DNA of 46,821 bases from a virus, in the IMG/VR virus record IMGVR_UViG_3300045996_000565, positions 1 through 46,821 of that record; one strand, 5' to 3'. Positions 29,104-37,355 of this stretch are shown here, piece by piece; positions within the stretch are counted from its first letter, which is position 1; every line of letters begins with the position of its first letter. Under the pieces are notes generated by a model that saw only the letters and a list, made by a program, of their open reading frames with translations, ran no database searches and was not told the DNA's origin. The translations under genes and the position numbers were made by a program.

Positions 29104-32100
29104 ATGATGCCCACGGTGAGCCACGCGGGGATGTTGCTGCCGCCGGCGGATACGGTGACAGGGCCACCGCCGCCGCCTTCGGGTGTCGGCGCCGCATCCA
29201 CCGCCCCCAGCCGCGAGAGCGTGCCGCGGGTGTTGCCGAAGATGTCGTAGGGCACCATCGAGTGCCACACGCGGTCTTCAATGGCGGCGTCTTCGGAGAG
29301 GTAATTGTCGGTGAAGGTCAACGCGCCTTGCGTGGCCTGCGTGCCCTGTTCGGAGTCGCTGATAAAGTGGTTGTTGGTAAGGGTGAGGGTGGAACCGGAA
29401 GGCCAGCCGGTATTCGACTGCGTGCCTTGCAGGATGCTGTTGCGGACATTGAAGTCCGCAAGGTCGAGCGGGGCGGTGTTCGACATGAGCAGGTTGTTAT
29501 TCAGGATGGCCGACGAGTCAATGACGAAGTTATGTGCCCGCTGCTGGATTTGGGCGAGCGTGCCGGTGTAGCCCACGAGCAGGGTATTGAGTAGCGCCAC
29601 GCTATGGGCGGTGCCGTTCTCGCCCGGCTGAATGAGCATGGGCTGAAAGCCGATGGCGAGGTAGTTCTGAGACACCACCGGACCCACCTGGAAATTGCCC
29701 TGGTCGCCGATCTGGTAGGAGTCGCCGTGGGCTTCCTGCATCATCCAGAAGGTATCGCCCGCCGCACAGTTGACGTTGCCTGACACGGTGATGGTGTGCG
29801 AGGCGTGGACGTAGCCGGTGACGGGGTGCTGCGTCCCCTTGAGTGCGGTCGTGGTGGTGGTCGTGGCAAAGCGGATGTTCTCAATCACACCCGAGGCGTC
29901 CCCGTTGGTCGGGACATCATAGGTGATGGTGGTCACATCCCCGCCACCGTCGTAAGACTTGGATGCCACGGTCTGTACGTCGTCGTAATGGTTTCGCTGC
30001 TGGAGTACCGCCCGGAGGTTCAAGGTATCAGAGGCGGCACAGCCGGAGGCGTCCCCGCCAACAACGATAGTGCCGGCGACAACGTTCGTTTGCCCGATGA
30101 CGGCAGGGAAGGTCTGCCCGTCGAGCGCTCCGCTGGTGAACTCCACGCGGTCGGTATAGGCAAGCGTCTGGTAGGCGTCGCCCTGCGGCATGTTGGAAAC
30201 GGCAATCGTGGTGAGGTTCGTACCGCTGTTAAACGTCGCGCCCGTGACGATGAGTCCATAGGGCATGGAGATGGGGTAGGTAGTCCCGTCGTCCATCGCG
30301 GAGAAGCGGATAGCGAAGCCGTTGAGCATCGTGCCGCCGCCGTTGTGGAAGGCATCGAAGCCGACGACCATGTTGGGGATGAGGTTCCGCAGGTCTTGAG
30401 CCCCGCCCCGGTGAAAGGTCATGCCGACATTCGAGGGTGCGTAGACGCGGCATCCGTTGATGAAGTAGACCCCGTTCGTGGTGTTCTTGAACGGCTGGTG
30501 TGCCACATTGCCGCCGTTGCGCCCGAACTCTGAAAGGGTGCAGGTGATGGTGCAGTTATCGAAGATCAGGGAATCGGACGCGGAGGCCCAAATTTGCCCG
30601 ATGTTGGTCAGGTCAATAGTGACATTGCGGAAGGTAATGGAGGGTGCGTCAATGGCGATTTGCAGGGCGTCGTACCAGCCGCCCGAACTGCCTGAGATGG
30701 TGCGGCGCGTGCCGTCGCTCTGGATGACGACCGGGTATGTGGTCGTGTGCGAGCCGCCGATGACGGTCAGCCCGTCCCCGTCCATCGTAATCGCGATGTT
30801 GCCCGTGAGCGTGATAACGTGCATCGTGTTCGACGGGTCGGTGTCCAGTGCGGTATCGAGGGCCGCGGCGTTGGCAGCGTTGGCCGTGGTCTTAGGGATG
30901 GTGCCGCCGCCATCGTAGAACACGAGGCCGGGCACAAGGCGTTCCAGACCATTGAACGGTTCAACGAGTGCGTAGAACTCATACGCACCGTCTTCGTTGG
31001 GCAGGGTGACGCCCCGGCCCCACCAGTCTTTGCCGCTGGGCTTGAGCGTGCCGTTGTAGGTGTCGTTGGGGGTATCGTTTTCGACGTACCAGCGCACACG
31101 TTTGATGCCGGAAGGGTCGCCGCTGGTGGCGATGATGCTGACCACGCGGTCGCTGCTGGAAGTCATCACCTCGCCCCATGCCCGATCCGGGCTGGACGCA
31201 ATGGCAATGTTGGTAAACCCCGAGCCGTGCGGCGTTCCCGATGCTGTGGGCGGCGTGCCGAACCCGCTGCCTGCGGTGCCGTCATAGCCAGCGTCAACGG
31301 TGGCGGTGGGGTAGGAGGATTCGACTTCAACGACGGTGAATGACAGGTCGCTGGGGTCGGTAAGCTCCTGGTCGTCGTCAAAGGAGATGGTCTGCGGGGT
31401 GGTGGCGCTGGTGGTCCAGTATTCGCCAACGGCAGTTTGCGAACCCGAGAGCGTGACAGTGCTATCGGAGTGCACGCCATCCGAGCGGATGAAGTGGACG
31501 GAACCGTTCGCAGCCGTGGCGGTGATGATGGTGGATGCGGCAAAGGCGGCATCGGCGGGGCTTGGCCCAACGTCAAAGAAACCCTTCTGCCCCGTGTTCA
31601 CGGCGGTCTGACGGGCGGTGGCGCTGAAGCCGGTCGCGGTGGCAAGCGGCAACTGGAAGGCGATGGCAACGCCGAGGTTGAAGCTGGGAGCCGCGCCGTA
31701 GGTCGCCGTAATGGTGATGCTGGTGGTCGGGTCTTCGCTTCCGGCATCCAACGCCCCACCGAGGCAGACGCTTTCGCCGGGCGGGTCGTACAATTCGGTG
31801 TAGGTGTTGGAGTTGGAGTCGGAGAGCGTGGCCTGCACGCCGTTCCACGAGACGAACAGGGCGAGGGTCAACGCCCCGCGTTCGCCGGTGTCGAACGTGG
31901 CAAGGCCGATGTCGGTTGGGGAATCGGTGTCGGGCGTGGCAGACGTTGCAGCCGCGAGGAAGTCGGCAGCGTCCAGCACCAGCACGAACCACCGGGGGTT
32001 TGACTGCGAGATAGTGAGTTCAACGGCAACATCGGTGCCGCCCGCCCCGACCACCTTGTAGAAAGTGTAAATGGAAAAGCGGCTGGTGTAGTTGGCGAAC

Positions 32101-32270
32101 GAAGCCAGCGTCATGGCCGCCCCGCCAACCGTGGCGGAAGGTTCGGTAGCACCGGCATCCGCGAAGCCGATGATGCAGACGACTTTGCCAGCGGTCAGCG
32201 TGGGGATTTCGTGGCTTGCTGTCGCGCTGATGTAATCAGAGTAGTAAAGAACCTGGTCGAGGAAGGCCAT
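29100..32270 (-). CDS. Tailspike/tail fibre, beta-helix type
   Basis: A 1056-residue virion protein, the largest in the genome. Residues 1-210 are a beta-rich N-terminal domain likely attaching it to the tail (FYKVVGAGGTDVAVELTISQ); 290-450 another beta domain. From about 470 the ALDTALDTDPSNTMHVITLT segment leads into a right-handed parallel beta-helix with repeated turns (ITFRNVTIDLTN, SLIFDNCTITCT, YFINGCRV, LTLTNNHFISD), as in tailspikes that bind or cut surface polysaccharide. The end has a Gly-rich linker and small C-terminal tip. Overlaps upstream gene as TAATG. Confidence 0.82.
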   Translation of the reverse strand: MAFLDQVLYYSDYISATASHEIPTLTAGKVVCIIGFADAGATEPSATVGGAAMTLASFANYTSRFSIYTFYKVVGAGGTDVAVELTISQSNPRWFVLVLDAADFLAAATSATPDTDSPTDIGLATFDTGERGALTLALFVSWNGVQATLSDSNSNTYTELYDPPGESVCLGGALDAGSEDPTTSITITATYGAAPSFNLGVAIAFQLPLATATGFSATARQTAVNTGQKGFFDVGPSPADAAFAASTIITATAANGSVHFIRSDGVHSDSTVTLSGSQTAVGEYWTTSATTPQTISFDDDQELTDPSDLSFTVVEVESSYPTATVDAGYDGTAGSGFGTPPTASGTPHGSGFTNIAIASSPDRAWGEVMTSSSDRVVSIIATSGDPSGIKRVRWYVENDTPNDTYNGTLKPSGKDWWGRGVTLPNEDGAYEFYALVEPFNGLERLVPGLVFYDGGGTIPKTTANAANAAALDTALDTDPSNTMHVITLTGNIAITMDGDGLTVIGGSHTTTYPVVIQSDGTRRTISGSSGGWYDALQIAIDAPSITFRNVTIDLTNIGQIWASASDSLIFDNCTITCTLSEFGRNGGNVAHQPFKNTTNGVYFINGCRVYAPSNVGMTFHRGGAQDLRNLIPNMVVGFDAFHNGGGTMLNGFAIRFSAMDDGTTYPISMPYGLIVTGATFNSGTNLTTIAVSNMPQGDAYQTLAYTDRVEFTSGALDGQTFPAVIGQTNVVAGTIVVGGDASGCAASDTLNLRAVLQQRNHYDDVQTVASKSYDGGGDVTTITYDVPTNGDASGVIENIRFATTTTTTALKGTQHPVTGYVHASHTITVSGNVNCAAGDTFWMMQEAHGDSYQIGDQGNFQVGPVVSQNYLAIGFQPMLIQPGENGTAHSVALLNTLLVGYTGTLAQIQQRAHNFVIDSSAILNNNLLMSNTAPLDLADFNVRNSILQGTQSNTGWPSGSTLTLTNNHFISDSEQGTQATQGALTFTDNYLSEDAAIEDRVWHSMVPYDIFGNTRGTLSRLGAVDAAPTPEGGGGGPVTVSAGGSNIPAWLTVGII

Positions 32271-33619
32271 TAGTTGCCGCCTTTCAAAGTGTCAATGTGA
32301 ATGATGGGCCGCAGACCCTTGCGTTCCGCGTCCTCGACCCACCCCGGATCATCCCAGTTGGTGTGAACCGTCAGCGTAGCCTTGGGCGTGACGGCGCGGG
32401 GAATGTCATAGTTTCCACGCGAATAGGGATATTCCATCGTGATGCCGGTCGTCCATGCGGCGATGTCTCCGCTGGTTTCCGGCAGTATGCTGATGCCCGC
32501 CCGCTTCCAGTCGGCCAACAGCCGCAGCCATTCATGCGAGTTGCGCGGCGAAGGCTCCCCCCCGGTATCCCAAAAAGCGAGGGTCACTCCCCGCTGCTTC
32601 AGGGCTGCCATCAGGCGGGCGTTGTAGGCTCGGTTGGCTCCGAGGTCCAGTTGCAGGTTGGTGTGGCTGTAGCGGGCGTCTGTGAGCAGGGCGACCCTAT
32701 CTGCCTTGAGCGGTGGGGATACAAAGGGATTAACCAGGACTCCAACGGCAATGGGGGGGTTGGCTGGCAGGGCCTCAAACCATGAGAAGTGAGGCGGGTA
32801 CGGATCGTAAAAGTAGCTGCTGCCATCGGGAGGACTCCACTGTATGAATGCCGCGGCCCCGCCAGCCTTAGCCTTTGCCAGTGCTGCGGTCATGTCTTCC
32901 GGGTTGGTCCAGTTACTATACGCGATGGGACCGGGCGGCAGGTCAAGCGTGGCTTCGGGGATATTGAGGTCGCGCATGAACGGCATGAGCCGGTACTGCC
33001 TGAAATACGACCAATGCGCTGTCGGCCCGCCCTGCATGATGCGGTAATCGGCAGTCAACGTAATTGTTTCGCCGGGGTCCAGGTCCAGCCGATACCGCAG
33101 GAACGGGTTGAACCACCCCTTGCCAGCGAACCAGAAGCAGGAGACAGGCTTTAGCTGGCGGTTCAGGTAGGTCAGTGCCAGCGTGTCATCGCCGCTGTAG
33201 ACCGTCACGATGGGAGAATAGGCCGGTCCCGGCCAGTTGCCGGTCGAGCCTTGCCCCCCATCGGCCACGCTGCCGCCCCTGAGCGGGCTGTAGATGCGCG
33301 TATCCGGGGGCGTGCCGACTTCGGGCAGGCGCAGGTCAATCGAGTCCAGCCGCTGCGTCCAGCCGTTCGTGATGGTGAACTCGAACAGCAGGCCGGTCGC
33401 GACAAGTTCGGTCCTGCATTCCACGCGCACGCCGCCTGATTGCGAGTGCTGCACGACGCGCGTCACGCGCTGGCCGAGTTGTTCGGCGCTGCGGCGGAAC
33501 TGCACCGGCTGCCCGTCCAGAACGGCGGCGTCTGCTTCCGTGCCTTGGCGGGGGGCTGAGGCGGGGGCGAAGGTGAAGCCGAGGCAGGCGAGGGCGAGGA
33601 TGGCGAGGAGGAACCTCAT
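32270..33619 (-). CDS. Secreted glycoside-hydrolase-like TIM-barrel protein
   Basis: A 449-residue protein starting at ATG 33619 (ATGA overlap with the upstream gene). MRFLLAILALACLGFTFAPA is a signal peptide. Residues about 25-260 form a beta-sandwich (FEFTITNGWTQRLDSIDLRL, YRLDLDPGETITLTADYR). The C-terminal part looks like a TIM barrel (AAFIQWSPPDGSSY, FAWF-like and ALKQRGVTLAFWDTGGEPSP with DTGGE as possible catalytic acids, then ISILPETSGD). It may be a secreted polysaccharide-degrading enzyme, possibly serving as a signal-secreted endolysin. Family not recognised. Confidence 0.65.
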   Translation of the reverse strand: MRFLLAILALACLGFTFAPASAPRQGTEADAAVLDGQPVQFRRSAEQLGQRVTRVVQHSQSGGVRVECRTELVATGLLFEFTITNGWTQRLDSIDLRLPEVGTPPDTRIYSPLRGGSVADGGQGSTGNWPGPAYSPIVTVYSGDDTLALTYLNRQLKPVSCFWFAGKGWFNPFLRYRLDLDPGETITLTADYRIMQGGPTAHWSYFRQYRLMPFMRDLNIPEATLDLPPGPIAYSNWTNPEDMTAALAKAKAGGAAAFIQWSPPDGSSYFYDPYPPHFSWFEALPANPPIAVGVLVNPFVSPPLKADRVALLTDARYSHTNLQLDLGANRAYNARLMAALKQRGVTLAFWDTGGEPSPRNSHEWLRLLADWKRAGISILPETSGDIAAWTTGITMEYPYSRGNYDIPRAVTPKATLTVHTNWDDPGWVEDAERKGLRPIIHIDTLKGGN

Positions 33620-34071
33620 GCGGCCTGCCACCCCATATCTTTGACGGTGTTGATGAGGATGGCTTTCAGATCGTCCGAGTAGTCGAACCGCTTCTGATTG
33701 ATTTCGATGGACTTCAAGATATCCCCGTTCGCGTGCCGCATGGTTGCCGCCTTCCAATCGCACAGCATTTCCAGAACATCCAGTAGGTTCATGCCGCGAA
33801 TCCCATTGGAGAAATACTCGGGGTGGTGAGAGTTGTTGGCGTAGTGGTGTTGAAGTGCAGGCCCCATCGCCGCCAGAAATCCCTTGTACTCATCGCTCCC
33901 ATAGGTGCTTTCTTTGAGCTTTGGCGTGAACTCATCGAACACCTCAACCTCTGGCGACACGAGCTTTGATGCGTCATGCGCCTGTTGGCGATGTAGCAGG
34001 CCCTTGACGGCTTGCCCCATGAAGTCCCGCACAGTGTTGATGTGCTGATAGGTTTCGATGCGTGAGTCCAT
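33616..34071 (-). CDS. DUF5662 protein
   Basis: A 151-residue protein matching DUF5662: INTVRDFMGQ at the start, HDASKLVSPEVEVFDEFTPK, then PALQHHYANNSHHPEYF and MNLLDVLEMLCDWKAATMRH. The His/Asp pattern (HDxSK, HH, HH, D) suggests a metal-dependent HD-like phosphohydrolase fold. Frequent in phages; function unknown. 4-nt overlap with the next gene. Confidence 0.85.
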   Translation of the reverse strand: MDSRIETYQHINTVRDFMGQAVKGLLHRQQAHDASKLVSPEVEVFDEFTPKLKESTYGSDEYKGFLAAMGPALQHHYANNSHHPEYFSNGIRGMNLLDVLEMLCDWKAATMRHANGDILKSIEINQKRFDYSDDLKAILINTVKDMGWQAA

Positions 34072-34383
34072 TTACAATCCGCTCCTGCCAAACTCGCTGT
34101 CCGGGTCAATCACGCTGGGCCGCTTGTCTTCGTCATCCGGCATGTTGTTCGTGAACGGCGCGACGTAGCTGTATCGAATCTCCACCACTTCCAGCACCCC
34201 CAGCGTCATCGGATGCGAGCACTGGTGATGCGGCTCGAACGTCTCGCCCTTGAACGTCACCCACTTGCCCTGCACCAGTTCGATGTAGGCCCGCCATACC
34301 TCTTCCGGCAGACCCCACGGGCCGTACAGGACGATGCCGCAACTGCGGCACTGGCGGCGGATGCTGGCGTAACGCTGGCTCAT
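34072..34383 (-). CDS. Hypothetical Cys/His protein (103 aa)
   Basis: ATG 34383. CRSCG near the N-terminus and HHQCSH near residue 55 could bind zinc. WGLPEEVWRAYIELVQGKWV is a helix-strand segment; the rest is polar. No family recognised. Confidence 0.6.
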   Translation of the reverse strand: MSQRYASIRRQCRSCGIVLYGPWGLPEEVWRAYIELVQGKWVTFKGETFEPHHQCSHPMTLGVLEVVEIRYSYVAPFTNNMPDDEDKRPSVIDPDSEFGRSGL

Positions 34384-34384
34384 G

Positions 34385-34627
34385 TCACTTCCCGGTTGGT
34401 CGCTTGTCCAACCCCTTTTCCGCGAGCAGAGCGGCCACGTCGTCAACGTGGAGGCAGTCGCACATGCAGGCGTAGTCGTTGACGGGCTGAATGGCGGCGA
34501 TGTTGCCGTTGCAGTAGTCGCTGCCGGGAACGGCGGAATGGAGGACGCCGAAGGATACGACCTTGCCGCCTTCGAGCTTCACGATTTTGTCGCCGTTCTT
34601 GGCTTCTCGTCCGTTGCGGTAATGCAT
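34385..34627 (-). CDS. Hypothetical protein (80 aa)
   Basis: Starts MHYRNGREAKNGDKIVKLEG, a KOW-like short strand pair (NGDKIVKLEGGKVVSFGVLH), then a CNGN...CMCDCLHVDD cysteine segment. Found in many phages as small KOW-type proteins. ATG 34627 has AAAGGGAA upstream. Function unknown. Confidence 0.65.
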   Translation of the reverse strand: MHYRNGREAKNGDKIVKLEGGKVVSFGVLHSAVPGSDYCNGNIAAIQPVNDYACMCDCLHVDDVAALLAEKGLDKRPTGK

Positions 34628-34660
34628 ATGTTCCCTTTCAAGGAGTAAGAATATTCATGC

Positions 34661-34795
34661 TCACAAGGCACCCCCGATAAGCCATCCCCTGCGGTGGAAG
34701 CTTCGTAGAAAGTGCCACGCAAGCGTGTGCTTCACGCACCTGATGCTGCGTAGGCGTGTCGCGTGGGCTCGCTTGCGTTTCTGGCGGCTGTTCAC
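34661..34795 (-). CDS. Possible small basic protein (44 aa)
   Basis: GTG 34795 overlaps the previous stop by 4 nt. Very basic (MNSRQKRKRAHATRLRSIRC...). It fills a 160-bp gap and ends in the same GGAL-stop as its upstream neighbour, because a 16-bp sequence (34661-34676) repeats at 34792-34807. Either a real coupled gene or the product of a local duplication. Confidence 0.35.
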   Translation of the reverse strand: MNSRQKRKRAHATRLRSIRCVKHTLAWHFLRSFHRRGWLIGGAL

Positions 34796-35016
34796 AAGGC
34801 ACCCCCGGCACCCGTGCGTGCCGTGTCTTCGGCGGACGCGGACAGGTGAGCGGGGGGCGTGTTGTCCAAGTCTCTGATACGGTCCTTCTCCTTCTGCCTG
34901 CACTTGTCGCACTTGTACGCGGGGCAGTTCTCGGGTGAACGCGCGCCGCAGATGCAATACGCGGGCAACTGGCAGGGGCGCTGGCCGGCGACGCGCGCGT
35001 GGGGGAGGGGGATCAT
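34792..35016 (-). CDS. Small cysteine-rich protein (74 aa)
   Basis: Middle of the protein reads CICGARSPENCPAYKCDKC, six cysteines suited to zinc binding. Charged helix KEKDRIRDLDN follows. ATG overlaps the upstream stop by 4 nt. No family recognised. Confidence 0.6.
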   Translation of the reverse strand: MIPLPHARVAGQRPCQLPAYCICGARSPENCPAYKCDKCRQKEKDRIRDLDNTPPAHLSASAEDTARTGAGGAL

Positions 35017-35234
35017 GCGGCACCCCCATCCAGTAAAGGCGCGATAAAGTCTTCAGGCATGAAGTCTTCAGGCTCGAACGACGCCCAATGCACTGCCATG
35101 AAATCGGCCAAGGCCGCCTCGTCGGTGGCGTAGCTATGCACCGCCTTCGCGCGGGCGATAGCCTCTGCCTCTGTGAGAAAGCAGGCTACGGGGCGTCCGT
35201 CGTTGTCGGGCTGGACGTAGTAGACATGCCTCAC
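35013..35234 (-). CDS. Small hypothetical protein (73 aa)
   Basis: GTG 35234 overlaps the stop of the hydrolase-like gene by 4 nt. MRHVYYVQPDNDGRPVACFL followed by TEAEAIARAKAV is strand-helix; C-terminus acidic (PEDFMPEDF). No family recognised. Confidence 0.6.
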   Translation of the reverse strand: MRHVYYVQPDNDGRPVACFLTEAEAIARAKAVHSYATDEAALADFMAVHWASFEPEDFMPEDFIAPLLDGGAA

Positions 35235-35755
35235 TCCACACCCCCAATCGCCGCGAGCGTTTCCCGCACGATGGGCAGGCTGACAACGTTGCCGTGGTCC
35301 ACGCCATCCCAAAAGACCGGGATGTTCTGGTAGCGCGCCGACGGGTTGCGGATGGGGCAGCACTCGGGGATGACGGGAAACCGACCGGGGACGGAGTGGC
35401 GGTAGACGGTGGAAAAACACACGGCGCGGTCAACGTATTCGGGAATGACCCAGTGTTTCGACCATGCCTGCTTCCAGCCCTTGCGGTTGACGCCCGCGAT
35501 GATGACCAGCCAATCGACGTTGTATATCGACTCGCCCACGTCCTGCATCTTCTTCCATGCATTGAACAGGGCCGCGCATCCGTAGCTGTAGACGACGATC
35601 CCGCGTGGTCCGTCGGTGTGATTCAGCATCGGGTACAGGTCGCTATCCCACTCGTGCCGGTACTCAGTCGGCACCCGCAGCATGTCCGCGAGGGTCCACA
35701 ACGCGGACCCGTCGTTGACCTTTTGGCGAAAGCCTGACACAAAATCCCAACGCAT
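35231..35755 (-). CDS. Alpha/beta-hydrolase-like protein
   Basis: A 174-residue protein. GIVVYSYGCAALFNAWKKM has a nucleophile-elbow-like YSYGC (Ser about residue 54), and the C-terminal DGVDHGNVVSLP provides a plausible His. Middle DWLVIIAGV is the following strand. This pattern fits a small lipase/esterase-like fold. Start ATG 35755 chosen for AGGGGG 5 nt upstream. Placed directly after a lipoprotein gene in a lysis-like cluster, it might attack cell-envelope esters; that role is a guess. Confidence 0.6.
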   Translation of the reverse strand: MRWDFVSGFRQKVNDGSALWTLADMLRVPTEYRHEWDSDLYPMLNHTDGPRGIVVYSYGCAALFNAWKKMQDVGESIYNVDWLVIIAGVNRKGWKQAWSKHWVIPEYVDRAVCFSTVYRHSVPGRFPVIPECCPIRNPSARYQNIPVFWDGVDHGNVVSLPIVRETLAAIGGVE

Positions 35756-35880
35756 CATTGCCCCCTCATGGATTCGATGACCTGCTGCGCCTGTTGCTGC
35801 TGCTGGGCAGGCGTCGGCTGCGGGGGTAGCGCGGTGCATGACGCGAGCAAGAGGGTGGTGAGGATGGCGAGGCGGTTCAT
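35755..35880 (-). CDS. Small lipoprotein, o-spanin-like (41 aa)
   Basis: MNRLAILTTLLLASC is a signal peptide with lipobox LASC; the mature part is short and Pro/Gln-rich (TALPPQPTPAQQQQQAQQ). Size and composition resemble Rz1-type outer-membrane spanins. Overlaps both neighbours by 4 nt or less. No partner i-spanin is certain, though a membrane protein with periplasmic coiled coil lies at 37339-37629. Confidence 0.65.
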   Translation of the reverse strand: MNRLAILTTLLLASCTALPPQPTPAQQQQQAQQVIESMRGQ

Positions 35881-36287
35881 TCGACCCCCAACTTTGCCAA
35901 TACCGCAGGCCCGACAATCGACCAATCCACAAACGGCCTGCCGCCCATGCGCGGGTTTTCCCGCAGTGGGCATCCGAACGCGGCATCATCGATGTAGAGG
36001 TGTGCATATGCTTTGGGCGAGGAAGTCCAATCGCCCTGCTCGGGGTTGTGGTTCACGCCGAAAAACTCGATGCCATGCTGGCGGCAGAACTCCACAGCAT
36101 CGGTCAGCGTTGGACCGTTTTCCGGGCAGTCAGACCGCATCGTCCAGAGGACTAGTTTGCAGCCACGCTCCTGAAACTCTTTCAGGTATCGAAACGCGCC
36201 CGGAACCTCCTGCCCGATGTCCGGGTATCGGTGGTCCGCAATCGTGCCATCGAAGTCCACCGCGATGATGTAGATTTCACGGCTCAT
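35877..36287 (-). CDS. HAD-family hydrolase
   Basis: A 136-residue HAD-like phosphatase. IIAVDFDGTIADHRYPDIG holds the DxDGT motif I; LVLWTMRSD is motif II (Thr/Ser), a Lys in SSPKAYAHL motif III, and LYIDDAAFG motif IV. Short, capless form seen in phages. Substrate unknown; small phosphorylated sugars or nucleotides are possible. 4-nt overlaps with both neighbours. Confidence 0.82.
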   Translation of the reverse strand: MSREIYIIAVDFDGTIADHRYPDIGQEVPGAFRYLKEFQERGCKLVLWTMRSDCPENGPTLTDAVEFCRQHGIEFFGVNHNPEQGDWTSSPKAYAHLYIDDAAFGCPLRENPRMGGRPFVDWSIVGPAVLAKLGVE

Positions 36288-36790
36288 TCCGCCTCCACCT
36301 GTCCCGGCACATCCATCGGCACCAGCGGGGGCAGGCCGATGAGGTATCGCCGCACGTAGCGCCGCAGAACGTCCACGGCAGCCTTCGTCAAGTCCAGACT
36401 CGGCGGCACCACGCCCGGCACATCGGCAAGCGCCGGATTCGCCACCAGCCACGCACGGGCCTCCAGCAGCCGATCGCGGGCGGCATCCTGGTACTTCACC
36501 ACATCCGCCTTGGCCTCCGCCGGCAGCTTGCCCGCAACGTCCGCGGCGAAGATGCCCAATGACGCGCCGTTGTAGATGGCGGCGGAATGACGGTACTGCT
36601 GGTTCGGCGTGAGGTTGCTGCAGCCGACAAGTCCGGAAAGCATAAGCAGAAGTAAAGCGCCCGCCGCAATAACCACAACGATTTGAAACCATTCGAAACT
36701 AACCGTGCGGGGAGTTCGCGGCATTCCGATTGGGCGCATCACACCAAAGCTGTCCCGGTAAAGCCGTGGTGCAGGTGGAATCGGTTTCAT
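36284..36790 (-). CDS. Membrane-anchored or lipoprotein-like protein (168 aa)
   Basis: ATG 36790 with AAAGGGG upstream. After 38 soluble residues rich in proline comes one hydrophobic span (FQIVVVIAAGALLLLMLSGL) ending in VGCSN, a lipobox-like site. The remaining 110 residues are helical and polar (EAKADVVKYQDAARDRLLEA). Likely bound to the inner membrane with a periplasmic domain. Could be part of lysis or superinfection exclusion; unproven. Confidence 0.6.
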   Translation of the reverse strand: MKPIPPAPRLYRDSFGVMRPIGMPRTPRTVSFEWFQIVVVIAAGALLLLMLSGLVGCSNLTPNQQYRHSAAIYNGASLGIFAADVAGKLPAEAKADVVKYQDAARDRLLEARAWLVANPALADVPGVVPPSLDLTKAAVDVLRRYVRRYLIGLPPLVPMDVPGQVEAE

Positions 36791-36993
36791 GATTTCCCCT
36801 TTCGTTTGAGTAGTCGCCACACCTTCGGGGCGTAGACGCGGAGCAGCATGGCGACAATGACCGCGATGGTGCCCGCGAGGATTTCGGATTGCGCGCCTAC
36901 GTCTACGCCGGTCAGGTCAACGCCCAACTTGCCGGCGAGGGCGGACAGTCCAACGCGAATCAGTTGTGCCAGAATTAAAAGACAGACTTGCAT
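36787..36993 (-). CDS. Holin-like membrane protein (68 aa)
   Basis: ATG 36993 with GGAAGGA upstream. Two hydrophobic stretches (MQVCLLILAQLIRVGLSALA and ILAGTIAVIVAMLLRVY) around a short polar loop, then a very basic tail (KVWRLLKRKGKS). Size, two spans and tail fit a holin. Placed among small membrane genes with no recognised endolysin beside it. Confidence 0.6.
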   Translation of the reverse strand: MQVCLLILAQLIRVGLSALAGKLGVDLTGVDVGAQSEILAGTIAVIVAMLLRVYAPKVWRLLKRKGKS

Positions 36994-37129
36994 TTGAATC
37001 CTTCCACACAAACGCGGCGGTGACTTTGTAGATGGACGGCAAGAATTGCCCGCGACTGTTACGGAATCGTCGCCCCTGAGCATCCGTGGCGGTCTTGACG
37101 TATGCCGGAACTGACTCCATGTGAAACAT
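36917..37129 (-). CDS. Small hypothetical protein (70 aa)
   Basis: ATG 37129 with GGAGG 6 nt upstream. Polar, basic protein (AYVKTATDAQGRRFRNSRGQ, ending RPRRQVGR). Its last 26 codons overlap the holin-like gene in another frame. Unknown. Confidence 0.5.
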   Translation of the reverse strand: MFHMESVPAYVKTATDAQGRRFRNSRGQFLPSIYKVTAAFVWKDSNASLSFNSGTTDSRWTVRPRRQVGR

Positions 37130-37355
37130 CGTTTTCCTCCGTTGGCTCGAATTGCACGACGGCTTTCCACAGCCGCGAGTAGCCCGCGTAGAGTTGGCGT
37201 TCAGTGCTGTTCCGGATGCTCTGTGTGATGAAGTCCCGCAGGCAGTCGTCGCACGGCTCGGACTTCAGGATGTTGTGCGGGCAAACGTCGAGCCCGTACT
37301 GCTGGAACAGCATCGCGGCGCGGTTGCGGAACATGGCATTACCGAAGCTGGTCAT
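37059..37355 (-). CDS. Hypothetical Cys protein (98 aa)
   Basis: Start uncertain: ATG 37355 or 37334, neither with a good ribosome site. Contains CPHNILKSEPCDDC, a possible zinc site, and helical segments. C-terminal third overlaps the next gene. Lies between two membrane-protein genes. Confidence 0.45.
   Translation of the reverse strand: MTSFGNAMFRNRAAMLFQQYGLDVCPHNILKSEPCDDCLRDFITQSIRNSTERQLYAGYSRLWKAVVQFEPTEENDVSHGVSSGIRQDRHGCSGATIP

Noticed and set aside
30747-31343. Long plus-strand open frames across the tailspike gene
   Set aside because: Low-complexity, Arg/Gly/Ala-rich translations antisense to a clear structural protein.
35877-36692. 271-codon version of the HAD gene
   Set aside because: The part before the HAD start overlaps the membrane-protein gene in another frame and is Gly/Arg-rich; the ATG at 36287 has the usual 4-nt overlap.
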